64,000 bases of DNA. Source: AC-37 sp036389835. GTDB taxonomy: Bacteria > Actinomycetota > Thermoleophilia > Solirubrobacterales > Thermoleophilaceae. The notes under the pieces were generated by a model that saw only the letters and a list, made by a program, of their open reading frames with translations, was not told the origin of the DNA and ran no database searches. Of this stretch, positions 16,470 to 23,652 are shown piece by piece. Position 1 is the first letter of the stretch, and every line of letters begins with the position of its first letter. The translations under genes and the position numbers were made by a program. The DNA lies in assembly GCA_036389835.1 (NCBI GenBank), contig DASVWC010000071.1, positions 1-64,000 of the forward strand, in the 5' to 3' direction.

Positions 16470-17579
16470 ATGGTCCGACGCCGCCTCTCGACATTCCTCT
16501 TCGTACTCGGCGTCCTGATGATCGCCGAGGCCACGATCACGGTGACGTGGCAGGAGCCGGTGTCGGCCTTCCTCCAGAGCCGGGCCCAGGACGACCTCGA
16601 GCAGGAGCTCGACGAGCTCGACACCGCCCCCCTCGACATCGGCGACACCGGGCGCCAGGAGCTCAAGACGATCCGCAGCGCGAAGCGACGGCTCGACCGC
16701 CGCCTCGACCTCCTGGCGGGTGAGCTGGGCCGCAAGACACCGGAGGGCGGGGCGGTCGGGCGCCTCGAGATCGACCGGATCGACCTGAACGCCGTCGTCG
16801 TGCACGGCACCTCCGCGCCGAGCCTGCGCAAGGCGCCGGGCCACTACCGCGGTACCGTCATGCCGGGCCAGCGCGGCAGCGTGGGCATCGCCGCGCACCG
16901 GACCTCCTACGGCGCCCCGTTCCGGCACGTGGACAGGCTGAAGGAGGGCGATCGGATCGTGGTGACGATGCCGTACGGACGCTTCACCTACCGGGTCCAG
17001 GGGCACAAGATCGTCTCGCCGGCGCAGACCGACGTCTTCCAGCGGGTCAGCTACCAGCGGCTGGTGCTGAGCGCCTGCCACCCGCTCTACAGCGCGAGCC
17101 AGCGGATCCTCGTGTTCGCGCGGCTCGAGAGCCGCCGGCCGCTCGGCGCCGGGGTCGTCGACGAGGGCGCCGGCGAGCGCCGGATGGTCTTCCACGCGGA
17201 CCCGGAGAAGCGTTACCGGCGCCAGCTGCGGCGGCTCGGCAAGCGCGACCTCACGCTCGGCATGAAGGGCAAGGACGTGCGCGAGCTCCAGCGGCTGCTG
17301 GGCGTGCCGCGCACGGGCAAGTTCGACGCGCTGACCGCCGCGGCCGTCACCGCCTTCCAGCGCGAGAACAAGCTTCCCGCCGACGGCCAGGCCGGGCGCG
17401 CGACCAAGCGCAAGCTCGCGCGGCGGCCGCGGCCCCCGAGCCGCCCGTTCACGCCCCCGGCCGTGGCGCCGCAGCCGCCGACGCCGGAGCAGCGGCGCGC
17501 GGCGGGCCAGCCGCCGTACCCGCCGGGGCAGGGCGCGCCGCCGCCGGGGCAGGCGCCGCAGCAGCAGCCGCCGGGCTAG
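16470..17579 (+). CDS. Class E-type sortase with C-terminal peptidoglycan-binding domain
   Basis: A 369-residue protein with an N-terminal membrane anchor (about 7-25), a charged helical stretch (about 36-90), then the sortase barrel (about 97-222) with catalytic H143 (AAHRTSYGAPF), C203 (LSACHPLYSASQR) and R212. A PG_binding_1-type domain follows at about 260-316 (LTLGMKGKDVRELQRLLGV), then a Pro/Gln-rich tail of about 50 residues. It would anchor LAxTG proteins, including its neighbour, to the wall. The added wall-binding domain is unusual for a housekeeping sortase. Confidence 0.85.
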   Translation: MVRRRLSTFLFVLGVLMIAEATITVTWQEPVSAFLQSRAQDDLEQELDELDTAPLDIGDTGRQELKTIRSAKRRLDRRLDLLAGELGRKTPEGGAVGRLEIDRIDLNAVVVHGTSAPSLRKAPGHYRGTVMPGQRGSVGIAAHRTSYGAPFRHVDRLKEGDRIVVTMPYGRFTYRVQGHKIVSPAQTDVFQRVSYQRLVLSACHPLYSASQRILVFARLESRRPLGAGVVDEGAGERRMVFHADPEKRYRRQLRRLGKRDLTLGMKGKDVRELQRLLGVPRTGKFDALTAAAVTAFQRENKLPADGQAGRATKRKLARRPRPPSRPFTPPAVAPQPPTPEQRRAAGQPPYPPGQGAPPPGQAPQQQPPG

Positions 17580-17601
17580 GGCTCGGCCGCGGCGCGGCTT
17601 C

Positions 17602-17656
17602 GCTCCGCTCCTGCCGCTGCGCGCTCCGCTCCTGCCGCGGCGCGCTCCGCTCCTGC
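17602..17656. repeat. 21-bp GC-rich tandem repeat, about 2.6 units
   Basis: Units of GCTCCGCTCCTGCCGCGGCG plus C repeat at 17602, 17623 and, partially, 17644. The repeat lies just before the second copy of the nested palindromic element. Confidence 0.65.
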
Positions 17657-17682
17657 GCGCGCGGCTTGCGCGGCGCCTCCGT

Positions 17683-17814
17683 AACTGCGGCGGGTGGGGG
17701 AGGGGTTGGGGCGCCAGCGCCGTGCTCTCCGAGGTGGGCTCTCTAAGGGTCGAATAGCGACCTAAATAGAGCCCACCTCGGCGGATCGGCCCTCGTTCCC
17801 CACCTGCCGCGGTT
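17683..17814. repeat. Nested palindromic repeat element, copy 2 (core 17731-17779)
   Basis: The 49-bp core is the reverse complement of the core at 1322-1370 with 2 mismatches, both in the loop region. Outer arms 17683-17699 and 17798-17814 pair at 15 of 17 positions and share the (C/T)GCGGCGGGTGGG theme with the other copies. This copy lies between two genes on the same strand, which argues against a role limited to termination between convergent genes. Confidence 0.85.
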
Positions 17815-17856
17815 CGCCTGGGTCGCGGAGCGCCCCGGGGGGCCGCGTCACCGTGG

Positions 17857-17862
17857 TACGTT
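17857..17862 (+). promoter_or_regulatory. -10 box TACGTT for a leaderless start at 17869
   Basis: TACGTT, six bases, then GTG 17869. No Shine-Dalgarno sequence is seen. Confidence 0.5.
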
Positions 17863-17868
17863 CGGCGC

Positions 17869-18321
17869 GTGAACGGCAGGCGTGAGAGCGAGGCCGTCTA
17901 CTGGCGCAGGCGCGGGATCGCCATCGGCGGCGTCCTGCTGTTCCTGATCATCGTCGTTGCCATCGCGTCCGGTGGCGACGACGAGGGCGGCACGCCCGAG
18001 ACGCTTCCGGAGGCGCCCCCGCCGGCGATCGAGGACACGCCGCTCCCGTCCGAGACCGACACCGACACGGACACCGACGAGGACGAGGCGACCGCCCCCG
18101 GCGGCAGCGGCTCGCAGGGCGGCCAGGCGCCTGGCGGCGGCAGCGCACCGCCGAGCGGCGGCGGCGCGACTCCCCCGGCGGGCGGTGGCGGCGGCGGCAC
18201 GCCGGGCGCCGGCGGCGGCGGGAACGGCGGCGGCAACACGACCCCGCCGCGCCGCGACAACGAGTCCGGCGGCGCCGCGCCCCCCGGCTCGGAGCCGCCC
18301 GCGGGCGGCCGCGGCCCGTAG
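17869..18321 (+). CDS. Small single-pass membrane protein with Gly/Pro-rich tail
   Basis: A 150-residue protein: a charged N-terminus, one membrane helix (about 17-36, GIAIGGVLLFLIIVVAIAS), an acidic Thr/Asp run (about 60-75), then a low-complexity Gly/Pro/Ala-rich tail. The topology suggests a membrane-anchored protein with a disordered tail outside the cell. No known domain is recognisable. GC-rich low-complexity sequence also favours spurious frames, but the membrane helix and the leaderless promoter support a real gene. Confidence 0.6.
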   Translation: MNGRRESEAVYWRRRGIAIGGVLLFLIIVVAIASGGDDEGGTPETLPEAPPPAIEDTPLPSETDTDTDTDEDEATAPGGSGSQGGQAPGGGSAPPSGGGATPPAGGGGGGTPGAGGGGNGGGNTTPPRRDNESGGAAPPGSEPPAGGRGP

Positions 18322-18378
18322 CGCCGGCTAGCGGACCGCGAGGTCCGAGATCTCCGTCTGGCAGGCGGGGTGGTCGAC

Positions 18379-18797
18379 CTAACCCACCGTATAGGTGGGT
18401 AATGTCGACCAGGTCTCGCGAGGGAGGCGCTGCTGGACGCCCGAGCGCTCCGCGCGCGCCAGCGCGGCCCCGCCCACGACGTTGAACGCTCCCCAGCCGA
18501 TCAGCAGGAGCCCCGCGAACGCTCGCCCCGGCAGCCGCGTGGGCACGGCTCGGCTGCGCCAGCGCAGCAGCGCGCCGGCGAGGGTCACGACCACGCGGAG
18601 GCGTGGGAGACGCCGTCCCGGAACGTGTTGGTCTCGAGCCCGGCCACGTCGCCGGTCGACTCGTACTCGGAGACGAGGTGGTGTCACTGGAGGTTCTGGT
18701 GGACGGCGATCCCGTCGACGCACATGCCGAGCCCGCAGCCAAGCACCAGGTCGGCCGACGGAGGCAGCGCGCGCGGGCTCGGAGCGTCGGATGCCAC
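18379..18797 (-). pseudogene. Decayed DUF2243-family membrane protein gene
   Basis: Read on the minus strand from GTG 18797 it encodes GLGMCVDGIAVHQNLQ, then TGA (18684-18686) where relatives have Trp, then HHLVSEYESTGDVAGLETN and FRDGVSHASAW. About position 18590 one base is missing, and the frame changes to VVTLAGALLRW and LPGRAFAGLLLIGWGAFNVV, after which homology stops. The H..LQWHH, TGDVAGLE and GWGAFN blocks are the DUF2243 signature. A nonsense codon, a frameshift and a lost C-terminus show it is dead. It fills the otherwise empty interval 18322-18845. Confidence 0.75.
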
Positions 18798-18845
18798 GAG
18801 TTCGCGCTACCCGACCGCGGCCGATCAACCCTCCGGATCGGCGCT

Positions 18846-18851
18846 TATAGT
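18846..18851 (+). promoter_or_regulatory. -10 box TATAGT for a leaderless start at 18859
   Basis: TATAGT, seven bases, then GTG 18859, which is the start that best fits the RDD fold. Confidence 0.55.
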
Positions 18852-18858
18852 CGGGCCC

Positions 18859-19590
18859 GTGCAGGACCAGCCGACACGCGTGGTGGGGCGCCGCGTCGCC
18901 GCGTTCCTGATCGACACGGTCGTCCTGTGGGTGATCGTCGCGGTGCTGTGGATCCTCTTCACCGACCGCCTCGACGCCGACACGACCACCGGAGGCGGGA
19001 TCGTGATCGGCGACACGCGCTACGGCTTCCACGAGGACTCGGGCGGCAAGCGCGGCGTCTGGGCGCTGCTCAGCATCCTCGCCGGCATCCTGATCTTCGT
19101 GGTGCTGCCGGGACTGCGCGGCACGTCGCCCGGTCGCGCGCTCACCAAGATCAGGCTCGTGGGCCGCGACGGCGGCAACCCCGGCGTCGGCCGTGCGTTC
19201 CTGCGCTACCTGCTCTGGATCGTCGACTCGTTCCCGTACTTCGCGCCGCTGGTCGGGTTCGTCCTGATCCTGACCAACAAGGCCAATCAGCGGCTCGGCG
19301 ACATGGTGGCCGGTACGTACACCGTCAGGGCCGAGGCCGCGGGCCAGCCGATCGAGCGGATCGTGCCCGCGCTGGCCACGCCCGGCCCGGGCCCGATCGG
19401 CTACGGCTACGTGCCGCCGCCGCAGCAGGCGGGACCGCCGGGGGGAGGGCCGCCGGGCTACCAGCCGCCGCCGCCGGGCGCGCCGCCGCCGCCGCCCGGA
19501 GCCCAGCCGCCGCCGGGCGCGCCGCCGCCGCCCGGAGCCCAGCCGCCGCCGGGGCCGCCGCCGCCCCCTCCGCCGCCTCCCCCGCGCTAG
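18859..19590 (+). CDS. RDD-family membrane protein with Pro-rich tail
   Basis: A 243-residue protein from GTG 18859. The RDD domain starts at once (RVVGRRVAAFLIDTVVLW) and has helices near 14-34, 68-88 and 112-140, ending with NKANQRLGDMVAGTYTV. The last 80 residues are Pro/Gly/Gln-rich (PPPGAPPPPPGAQPPPG repeats), a disordered cytoplasmic tail common in actinobacterial RDD proteins. The function is unknown. The TAG stop is shared tail-to-tail with the FkbM gene through CTAG at 19587-19590. Confidence 0.8.
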   Translation: MQDQPTRVVGRRVAAFLIDTVVLWVIVAVLWILFTDRLDADTTTGGGIVIGDTRYGFHEDSGGKRGVWALLSILAGILIFVVLPGLRGTSPGRALTKIRLVGRDGGNPGVGRAFLRYLLWIVDSFPYFAPLVGFVLILTNKANQRLGDMVAGTYTVRAEAAGQPIERIVPALATPGPGPIGYGYVPPPQQAGPPGGGPPGYQPPPPGAPPPPPGAQPPPGAPPPPGAQPPPGPPPPPPPPPPR

Positions 19591-20366
19591 TTCCCCAGCT
19601 CGCGGGCCATGCGGTCCACCTGCTCGGGCGTGCCGAACGCGTGATCGCGGCGGAAGCGCCCGTCCTCGCGCACGAACGCGATGTTGCTCACCGCGAGCGC
19701 ACCGTCGCCGAGCCGCAGCGCGCCCCCGAACAGGTCGTAGGCCACGAAGCCGCGCTCCTTCATGTACGGGATCACGTCGTGGAGCTGCGCCGCGCCCGGC
19801 ACCAGCTTGAAGAGGCGCACCTCGAGCAGGACGACCTCGGCCTCCTCCAGCACCGCCGCGGAGCCGTCGAGCACGGACAGCTCCGCACCCTCCACGTCGA
19901 CCTTCAGCACGTAGGGCCCCGGCAGCCCGCGCTCGCTGACGACGTCGTCGAGCCGCACGACCGGCACGTCGCGCGCCTCGCCCTCGCGGTCGCCGATCCA
20001 CGCTCCCAGCAGCGACGACATCTCCGGGGCGCGGTGCACCGTGATCGCGGCCGAGCCGGCCTCCGCCCCGGCCGCCGCGGTCACCAGCTCGGCGCCGGCC
20101 CGCCGCCGCACCGCCTCGAGCGCGGGCCCGCCGAAGCGGTCCGGGATCGGCTCGACGAGCAGCAGGCGCGCGTGCGGGAACGCCTCCCACAGCTCGGGCG
20201 TCCCGTATCCGACGCCCACGTCGATCACGGTCGCGGGCGCGAGGCCGAGGCGCTTCATGTTGTCGAGCACCGCGGCCATGGTCCGCCGCGCGCCGCCACG
20301 CCGGCTGACCTCCACGCCGCGGGCCAGCAGCGCCCGCCGCGCGACACGCTTGGCTCGCTGCAGCAC
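19587..20366 (-). CDS. FkbM-family methyltransferase
   Basis: A 259-residue protein from GTG 20366. VIDVGVGYGTPELWEAF is the SAM-binding loop, LLLVEPIPD the acidic residue after strand 2, and YVLKVDVEGAELSVLDG with VVLLEVRLFK is the FkbM signature. These enzymes O-methylate sugars or polyketides, sometimes envelope glycans; the target is not given by context. The start is divergent from the VOC gene with only 21 bp between them, and the two share an AT-rich promoter core. Confidence 0.8.
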   Translation of the reverse strand: MLQRAKRVARRALLARGVEVSRRGGARRTMAAVLDNMKRLGLAPATVIDVGVGYGTPELWEAFPHARLLLVEPIPDRFGGPALEAVRRRAGAELVTAAAGAEAGSAAITVHRAPEMSSLLGAWIGDREGEARDVPVVRLDDVVSERGLPGPYVLKVDVEGAELSVLDGSAAVLEEAEVVLLEVRLFKLVPGAAQLHDVIPYMKERGFVAYDLFGGALRLGDGALAVSNIAFVREDGRFRRDHAFGTPEQVDRMARELGN

Positions 20367-20372
20367 GCGCCC

Positions 20373-20380
20373 ACGATAAT
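20373..20380. promoter_or_regulatory. Shared divergent -10 region for FkbM and VOC genes
   Basis: The 8-bp sequence ACGATAAT reads TATCGT on the minus strand, six bases before GTG 20366, and GATAAT on the plus strand, seven bases before GTG 20388. The two -10 boxes overlap by four base pairs, so one element may fire leaderless transcripts both ways. Confidence 0.5.
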
Positions 20381-20387
20381 CCCGTGC

Positions 20388-20747
20388 GTGATCCAGCACG
20401 TCACGGTCGAGGTCCCGCGCGAGCGCGTCGAGGACTGCGCCGCCTTCTGGGCGCTGCTCGGCTTCCGCCGGGTCGAGCCCCCGCCCACGCTCCAGGACAG
20501 GGCGGTCTGGATGGAGCGCGACGGGACCCAGGTGCACCTCATGCACGTGGACGACCCCGTGGTCCCGCCGCAGGCCCACGTCGCGGTCGTGGCCGAGGAC
20601 TACGCGCGCTCGTTCGGCGCGCTTCGCGACGCCGGCCACGACCCCGAGCCGCGGCCCGAGCACTGGGGCGCGCCGCGCTGCTTCGTGCGCGATCCCGCCG
20701 GTCACCGTGTCGAGGTCATGGCCGCGCCCCCGCCGAGCTCCCACTGA
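20388..20747 (+). CDS. VOC (glyoxalase/bleomycin-resistance fold) protein
   Basis: A 119-residue single-domain protein from GTG 20388. IQHVTVEVPRERVEDCAAFWALLGFRRVEPP is the first beta-alpha-beta-beta half and AHVAVVAEDYARSFGALRDAGHDPEPRP the second, closing with CFVRDPAGHRVEVM. Metal-binding positions (H4, E52-like, H86-like, E115-like) are plausible. VOC proteins include dioxygenases, isomerases and resistance proteins; none can be singled out here. The stop lies two bases before the PfkB start, so the two are co-translated. Confidence 0.8.
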   Translation: MIQHVTVEVPRERVEDCAAFWALLGFRRVEPPPTLQDRAVWMERDGTQVHLMHVDDPVVPPQAHVAVVAEDYARSFGALRDAGHDPEPRPEHWGAPRCFVRDPAGHRVEVMAAPPPSSH

Positions 20748-20749
20748 CC

Positions 20750-21583
20750 GTGCGCGCCGCGGTCGTCGGTCACGTCGAGTGGGTCGAGTTCGCGCGCGTC
20801 GAGCGAGTGCCGCTGCCGGGCGAGATCGTCGCCGCGCGCGGCGGCTTCGCCGAGGCGGCGGGTGGGGGAGCCGTGGCCGCCGTCCAGCTCGCCCGGCTGG
20901 CGGGCGACTGCACGCTCTACACGGCGCTCGGCGACGACGAGGTCGGCGCGCGGGCGCGCGAGCGCCTCGAGGAACTGGGCGTGCGCGTGGAGGCGGCGAT
21001 CCGCCCAGGCGAGCCGACGCGCCGCGCCTTCACTCACCTCGACGACGCCGGCGAGCGCACGATCACGGTGATCGGCGACCGCCTCGAGCCGCGCCGCTCC
21101 GACCCGCTCGCGTGGGACGAGCTCGCCACGACCGCCGCCGTCTACTTCACCGCCGGCGACGCGGACTCCCTGCGCGCGGCGCGAGCGGCGCGCGCCGTCG
21201 TCGCCACCGCCCGCGTGATGGACGTCCTCGCGAGCGCCGCGGTGCCGCTCGACGCCGTCGTGGCCAGCTCGGCCGACCCCGACGAGCGCTACCGCCCGAT
21301 CGAGCCCGCGCCGTCGCTCGTGGCCGTCACGGCGGGGGCAGCCGGGGGCACCTGGTCGGCGAGCGACGGGCGCAGCGGCCGCTGGTCGCCCGCGCCGGTC
21401 CCGGGACCCGTCCGCGACACCTACGGATGCGGCGACAGCTTCGCCGCGGGACTCGCGCTCGCGCTCGCTGAGGGCGACGACCCCGACCAGGCGCTCGCGC
21501 GCGCGGCCGAGTGCGGCGCCGCGTGCCTCGCCGGCGACGGCCCGTACGGCTACGACCTGCGGCGAACGGCGCGCACGCAGTAA
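20750..21583 (+). CDS. PfkB-family carbohydrate kinase
   Basis: A 277-residue protein from GTG 20750. The N-terminal GGGAVAAVQLARLAG block is the substrate-binding signature and GDRLEPRR follows. The ATP/catalytic signature reads DTYGCGDSFAAGLALALAEG; the catalytic Asp is kept, but the usual GAGD is GCGD. Such kinases phosphorylate ribose, fructose, adenosine or related compounds; the specificity is open. Confidence 0.8.
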   Translation: MRAAVVGHVEWVEFARVERVPLPGEIVAARGGFAEAAGGGAVAAVQLARLAGDCTLYTALGDDEVGARARERLEELGVRVEAAIRPGEPTRRAFTHLDDAGERTITVIGDRLEPRRSDPLAWDELATTAAVYFTAGDADSLRAARAARAVVATARVMDVLASAAVPLDAVVASSADPDERYRPIEPAPSLVAVTAGAAGGTWSASDGRSGRWSPAPVPGPVRDTYGCGDSFAAGLALALAEGDDPDQALARAAECGAACLAGDGPYGYDLRRTARTQ

Positions 21584-21681
21584 CGTGCCCGCCCCCGCGT
21601 GAGTGCGTTGTCACGGATGCGGGTAAGGACGCCGGAGTAACCCCCTACTACGACTAACCACGAACTCTTCAAGGGAAGGGA

Positions 21682-22551
21682 GTGTCGTCCAACGTGGCTG
21701 ACATGCAAGCCAAGGACCTCAAGCTGGTCCAGTACCTGAACGAGGCGTACGGCAAGGAGAAGCAGCTCGAGACCGCGCTGCAGGCGCACATCGCGATGAC
21801 GACGCGCCCGCCGTACAAGAAGCGCCTCCAGCAGCACCTCAAGGAGACCAAGGGCCACGCCCGCGAGATCGAGCGGCGGATCAAGAAGCTCGGCGGCCAG
21901 CCGGAGACGGTCGACATCCCCGGCCCGGACGCCGTCGGCGGCGCCGCGGCCGCGGTGCAGAACGTCGCGAACCGCGCGGCGGCCCTCGCCCAGGGGCCGA
22001 TGCACGCGCTGCGCGGCACCGGCGAGCAGGAGCGCCTCCTCAAGAACGCCCGGACCGAGTTCCAGGACGAGGCGGAGGAGATCGCCACCTACACGATGAT
22101 CGAGACGCTCGCCGAGGCGGTCAACGACAAGGAGACCGCGCAGATCGCCCGCAAGATCCGCCGCGAGGAGGAGCGCATGCGCGACTTCCTCGCCAAGCTG
22201 ATCCCGCAGCTCACCAAGGCGGTCGCGCAGGAGGAGATCCCGGCGGCCGAGCGGCGCAAGCCCACGCGCCGGCGCTCCAGCGGCTCGCGGTCCTCGAGCG
22301 GCACGTCCAGCCGCTCGCGATCGACCTCGAAGTCGCGCGGCTCCAGCCGGCGCTCCGCGTCGGCGGGGGGCACGTCCACGAGCAAGCGCTCCTCGAGCGG
22401 CTCCTCCGGCCGCGCGCGGTCGGGCGGCACCAGCCGTGCGCGCAGCTCGTCCTCGCGCTCCGCGGGCACCAAGTCGAGCAGCAAGCGAAGCACGAGCTCG
22501 CGCAGCGGCGGCTCCCGCTCGAGCGGCTCGCGCGCGCGCAAGTCGAAGTAG
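21682..22551 (+). CDS. DUF892 ferritin-like protein with Arg/Ser-rich C-terminal tail
   Basis: Residues 1-175 form a four-helix DUF892 (YciE/YciF) domain: LKLVQYLNEAYGKEKQLETAL, then HLKETKGHAREIERRI, and a second helical pair with Glu/His positions (EFQDEAEEIATYTMIETLAE). From about 195 to 289 the sequence is almost entirely Ser, Arg, Lys, Gly and Thr, strongly basic and disordered, like tails that bind DNA or RNA. A purine-rich ribosome-binding stretch ends right at GTG 21682, so GTG 21694 or ATG 21703 may be the true start. YciF-type proteins are stress-linked; DNA binding by the tail is inference. Confidence 0.8.
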   Translation: MSSNVADMQAKDLKLVQYLNEAYGKEKQLETALQAHIAMTTRPPYKKRLQQHLKETKGHAREIERRIKKLGGQPETVDIPGPDAVGGAAAAVQNVANRAAALAQGPMHALRGTGEQERLLKNARTEFQDEAEEIATYTMIETLAEAVNDKETAQIARKIRREEERMRDFLAKLIPQLTKAVAQEEIPAAERRKPTRRRSSGSRSSSGTSSRSRSTSKSRGSSRRSASAGGTSTSKRSSSGSSGRARSGGTSRARSSSSRSAGTKSSSKRSTSSRSGGSRSSGSRARKSK

Positions 22552-22562
22552 TTCGCCGGCCC

Positions 22563-22591
22563 GGCGGCGCCCGCCTCGTGCGGGCGCCGCC
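22563..22591 (+). terminator. Strong GC hairpin after the ferritin-like gene
   Basis: A perfect 12-bp stem GGCGGCGCCCGC / GCGGGCGCCGCC around the loop ctcgt, 12 bases after the stop codon. It separates this gene from the next promoter. Confidence 0.6.
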
Positions 22592-22597
22592 GCGGCC

Positions 22598-22603
22598 TAA
22601 GCT
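22598..22603 (+). promoter_or_regulatory. -10 box TAAGCT for a leaderless start at 22610
   Basis: TAAGCT, six bases, then ATG 22610, directly after the terminator hairpin. There is no room for a Shine-Dalgarno leader. Confidence 0.6.
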
Positions 22604-22609
22604 GAACCG

Positions 22610-23422
22610 ATGGGCCTGACCAACGGAACCGGTCCCTTCGGACGCACGCCGGCCGGGCGGTTCAACCGGGAGCTGCCGCCGAGCCGCGGCCTCATCTACA
22701 CCGAGCCGTTCGCGCGCCGGATCCGCGCGCGCTTCGGCGGCGCCACCGTCGTGGACAGCACCCACGCGCTGCTCCTCCACGAGGCGGGGCTGCTGCCGGT
22801 CCTCTACTTCCCCGAGGCCGAGGTCCGGATGGACCTGCTCGAGCCGAGCGACCACGCCACCCACTGCCCGTGGAAGGGCGACGCTCGCCATCACACGCTG
22901 CGCGTCGGCGACGCGGTCGCCGAGAACGCCGCATGGAGCTATCCGGAGCCGCTCGACGGCATGGCGACCCTCGCCGGCCACGTGGCGTTCTACTGGGACC
23001 GCCTCGACGAGTGGCTCGAGGAGGACGAGCCGCTGACCGTGCACGTGCGCGACCCGTACACGCGCACCGACATCCTCGACAGCTCCCGCCGGGTCCGTGT
23101 CGAGATCGGCGGCGAGACCGTCGCCGAGACCACCCGCGCCCGCGTCCTCTTCGAGACGGGGCTCCCGCCGCGCTGGTACATCCCGCGCGAGGACGTGCGC
23201 GCGGACCTGCTCGTGCCGAGCGAGACCAGCAGCGGCTGCGCCTACAAGGGCACCGCGTCGTACGAGTCCGTGCGCGTCGGAGACCGGCTCGAGGAGGACG
23301 TCGCCTGGTACTACCCGGAGCCGCTGCGCGACGCCGAGCGCATCCGCGACCGCCTGTGCTTCTTCGACGAGCGGGTGGAGCTCTACCTCGACGGCGAGCG
23401 CCAGGCCTCCTTAAGAGAGTGA
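22610..23422 (+). CDS. Tandem DUF427-domain protein
   Basis: A 270-residue protein with two copies of the DUF427 beta fold. Copy 1 covers about 40-135 (VLYFPEAEVRMDLLEPSDHATHCPWKGDARHHTL...AWSYPEPL) and copy 2 about 160-265 (RWYIPREDVRADLLVPSETSSGCAYKGTASYES...AWYYPEPL). The paired Cys/Pro-Trp-Lys-Gly and SYPEP motifs define the family, whose function is unknown. The doubled arrangement is common in actinobacteria. Confidence 0.8.
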   Translation: MGLTNGTGPFGRTPAGRFNRELPPSRGLIYTEPFARRIRARFGGATVVDSTHALLLHEAGLLPVLYFPEAEVRMDLLEPSDHATHCPWKGDARHHTLRVGDAVAENAAWSYPEPLDGMATLAGHVAFYWDRLDEWLEEDEPLTVHVRDPYTRTDILDSSRRVRVEIGGETVAETTRARVLFETGLPPRWYIPREDVRADLLVPSETSSGCAYKGTASYESVRVGDRLEEDVAWYYPEPLRDAERIRDRLCFFDERVELYLDGERQASLRE

Positions 23423-23442
23423 GGCCCGCTCCGCGGGCCTCA
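23420..23442 (+). terminator. 10-bp hairpin that includes the DUF427 stop codon
   Basis: TGAGGCCCGC-tcc-GCGGGCCTCA is a perfect 10-bp stem whose first three bases are the TGA stop of the DUF427 gene. Confidence 0.55.
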
Positions 23443-23640
23443 CCTCGAGTACTTACGACTAGGTCTGCATAGGAACTAGCCCGACCTCCAGCGGCTCCGT
23501 GCCTCGGACGGGAGGGCCCGCCCTGAAGGAAGTCTTAGTGCCAATCGTCGGCACGAGCTCCGTAGAGCTTTAGGGCTTCACTCTCCACTGACGCCCAACT
23601 CCAAACATCGACGGCCTCGATGGCGGCTGGACACAGGCCT
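23443..23640. other. Intergenic stretch of lower GC with several small hairpins
   Basis: About 200 bp clearly less GC-rich than its surroundings and without a credible reading frame. It holds GTGCC/GGCAC around seven bases (23538-23554), AGCTC-cgta-GAGCT (23556-23569) and AGGG-cccg-CCCT (23513-23524). It could be a structured RNA, a 3' trailer or decayed foreign DNA; nothing identifies it. Confidence 0.3.
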
Positions 23641-23646
23641 TACAGT
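23641..23646 (+). promoter_or_regulatory. -10 box TACAGT for a leaderless start at 23653
   Basis: TACAGT, six bases, then GTG 23653, which is preferred over the upstream ATG 23620 for the next gene. Confidence 0.55.
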
Positions 23647-23652
23647 GCGGCC

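Noticed and set aside
18395..18850. 151-codon plus-strand frame
   Set aside because: It is antisense to the DUF2243 pseudogene and has no features of its own.
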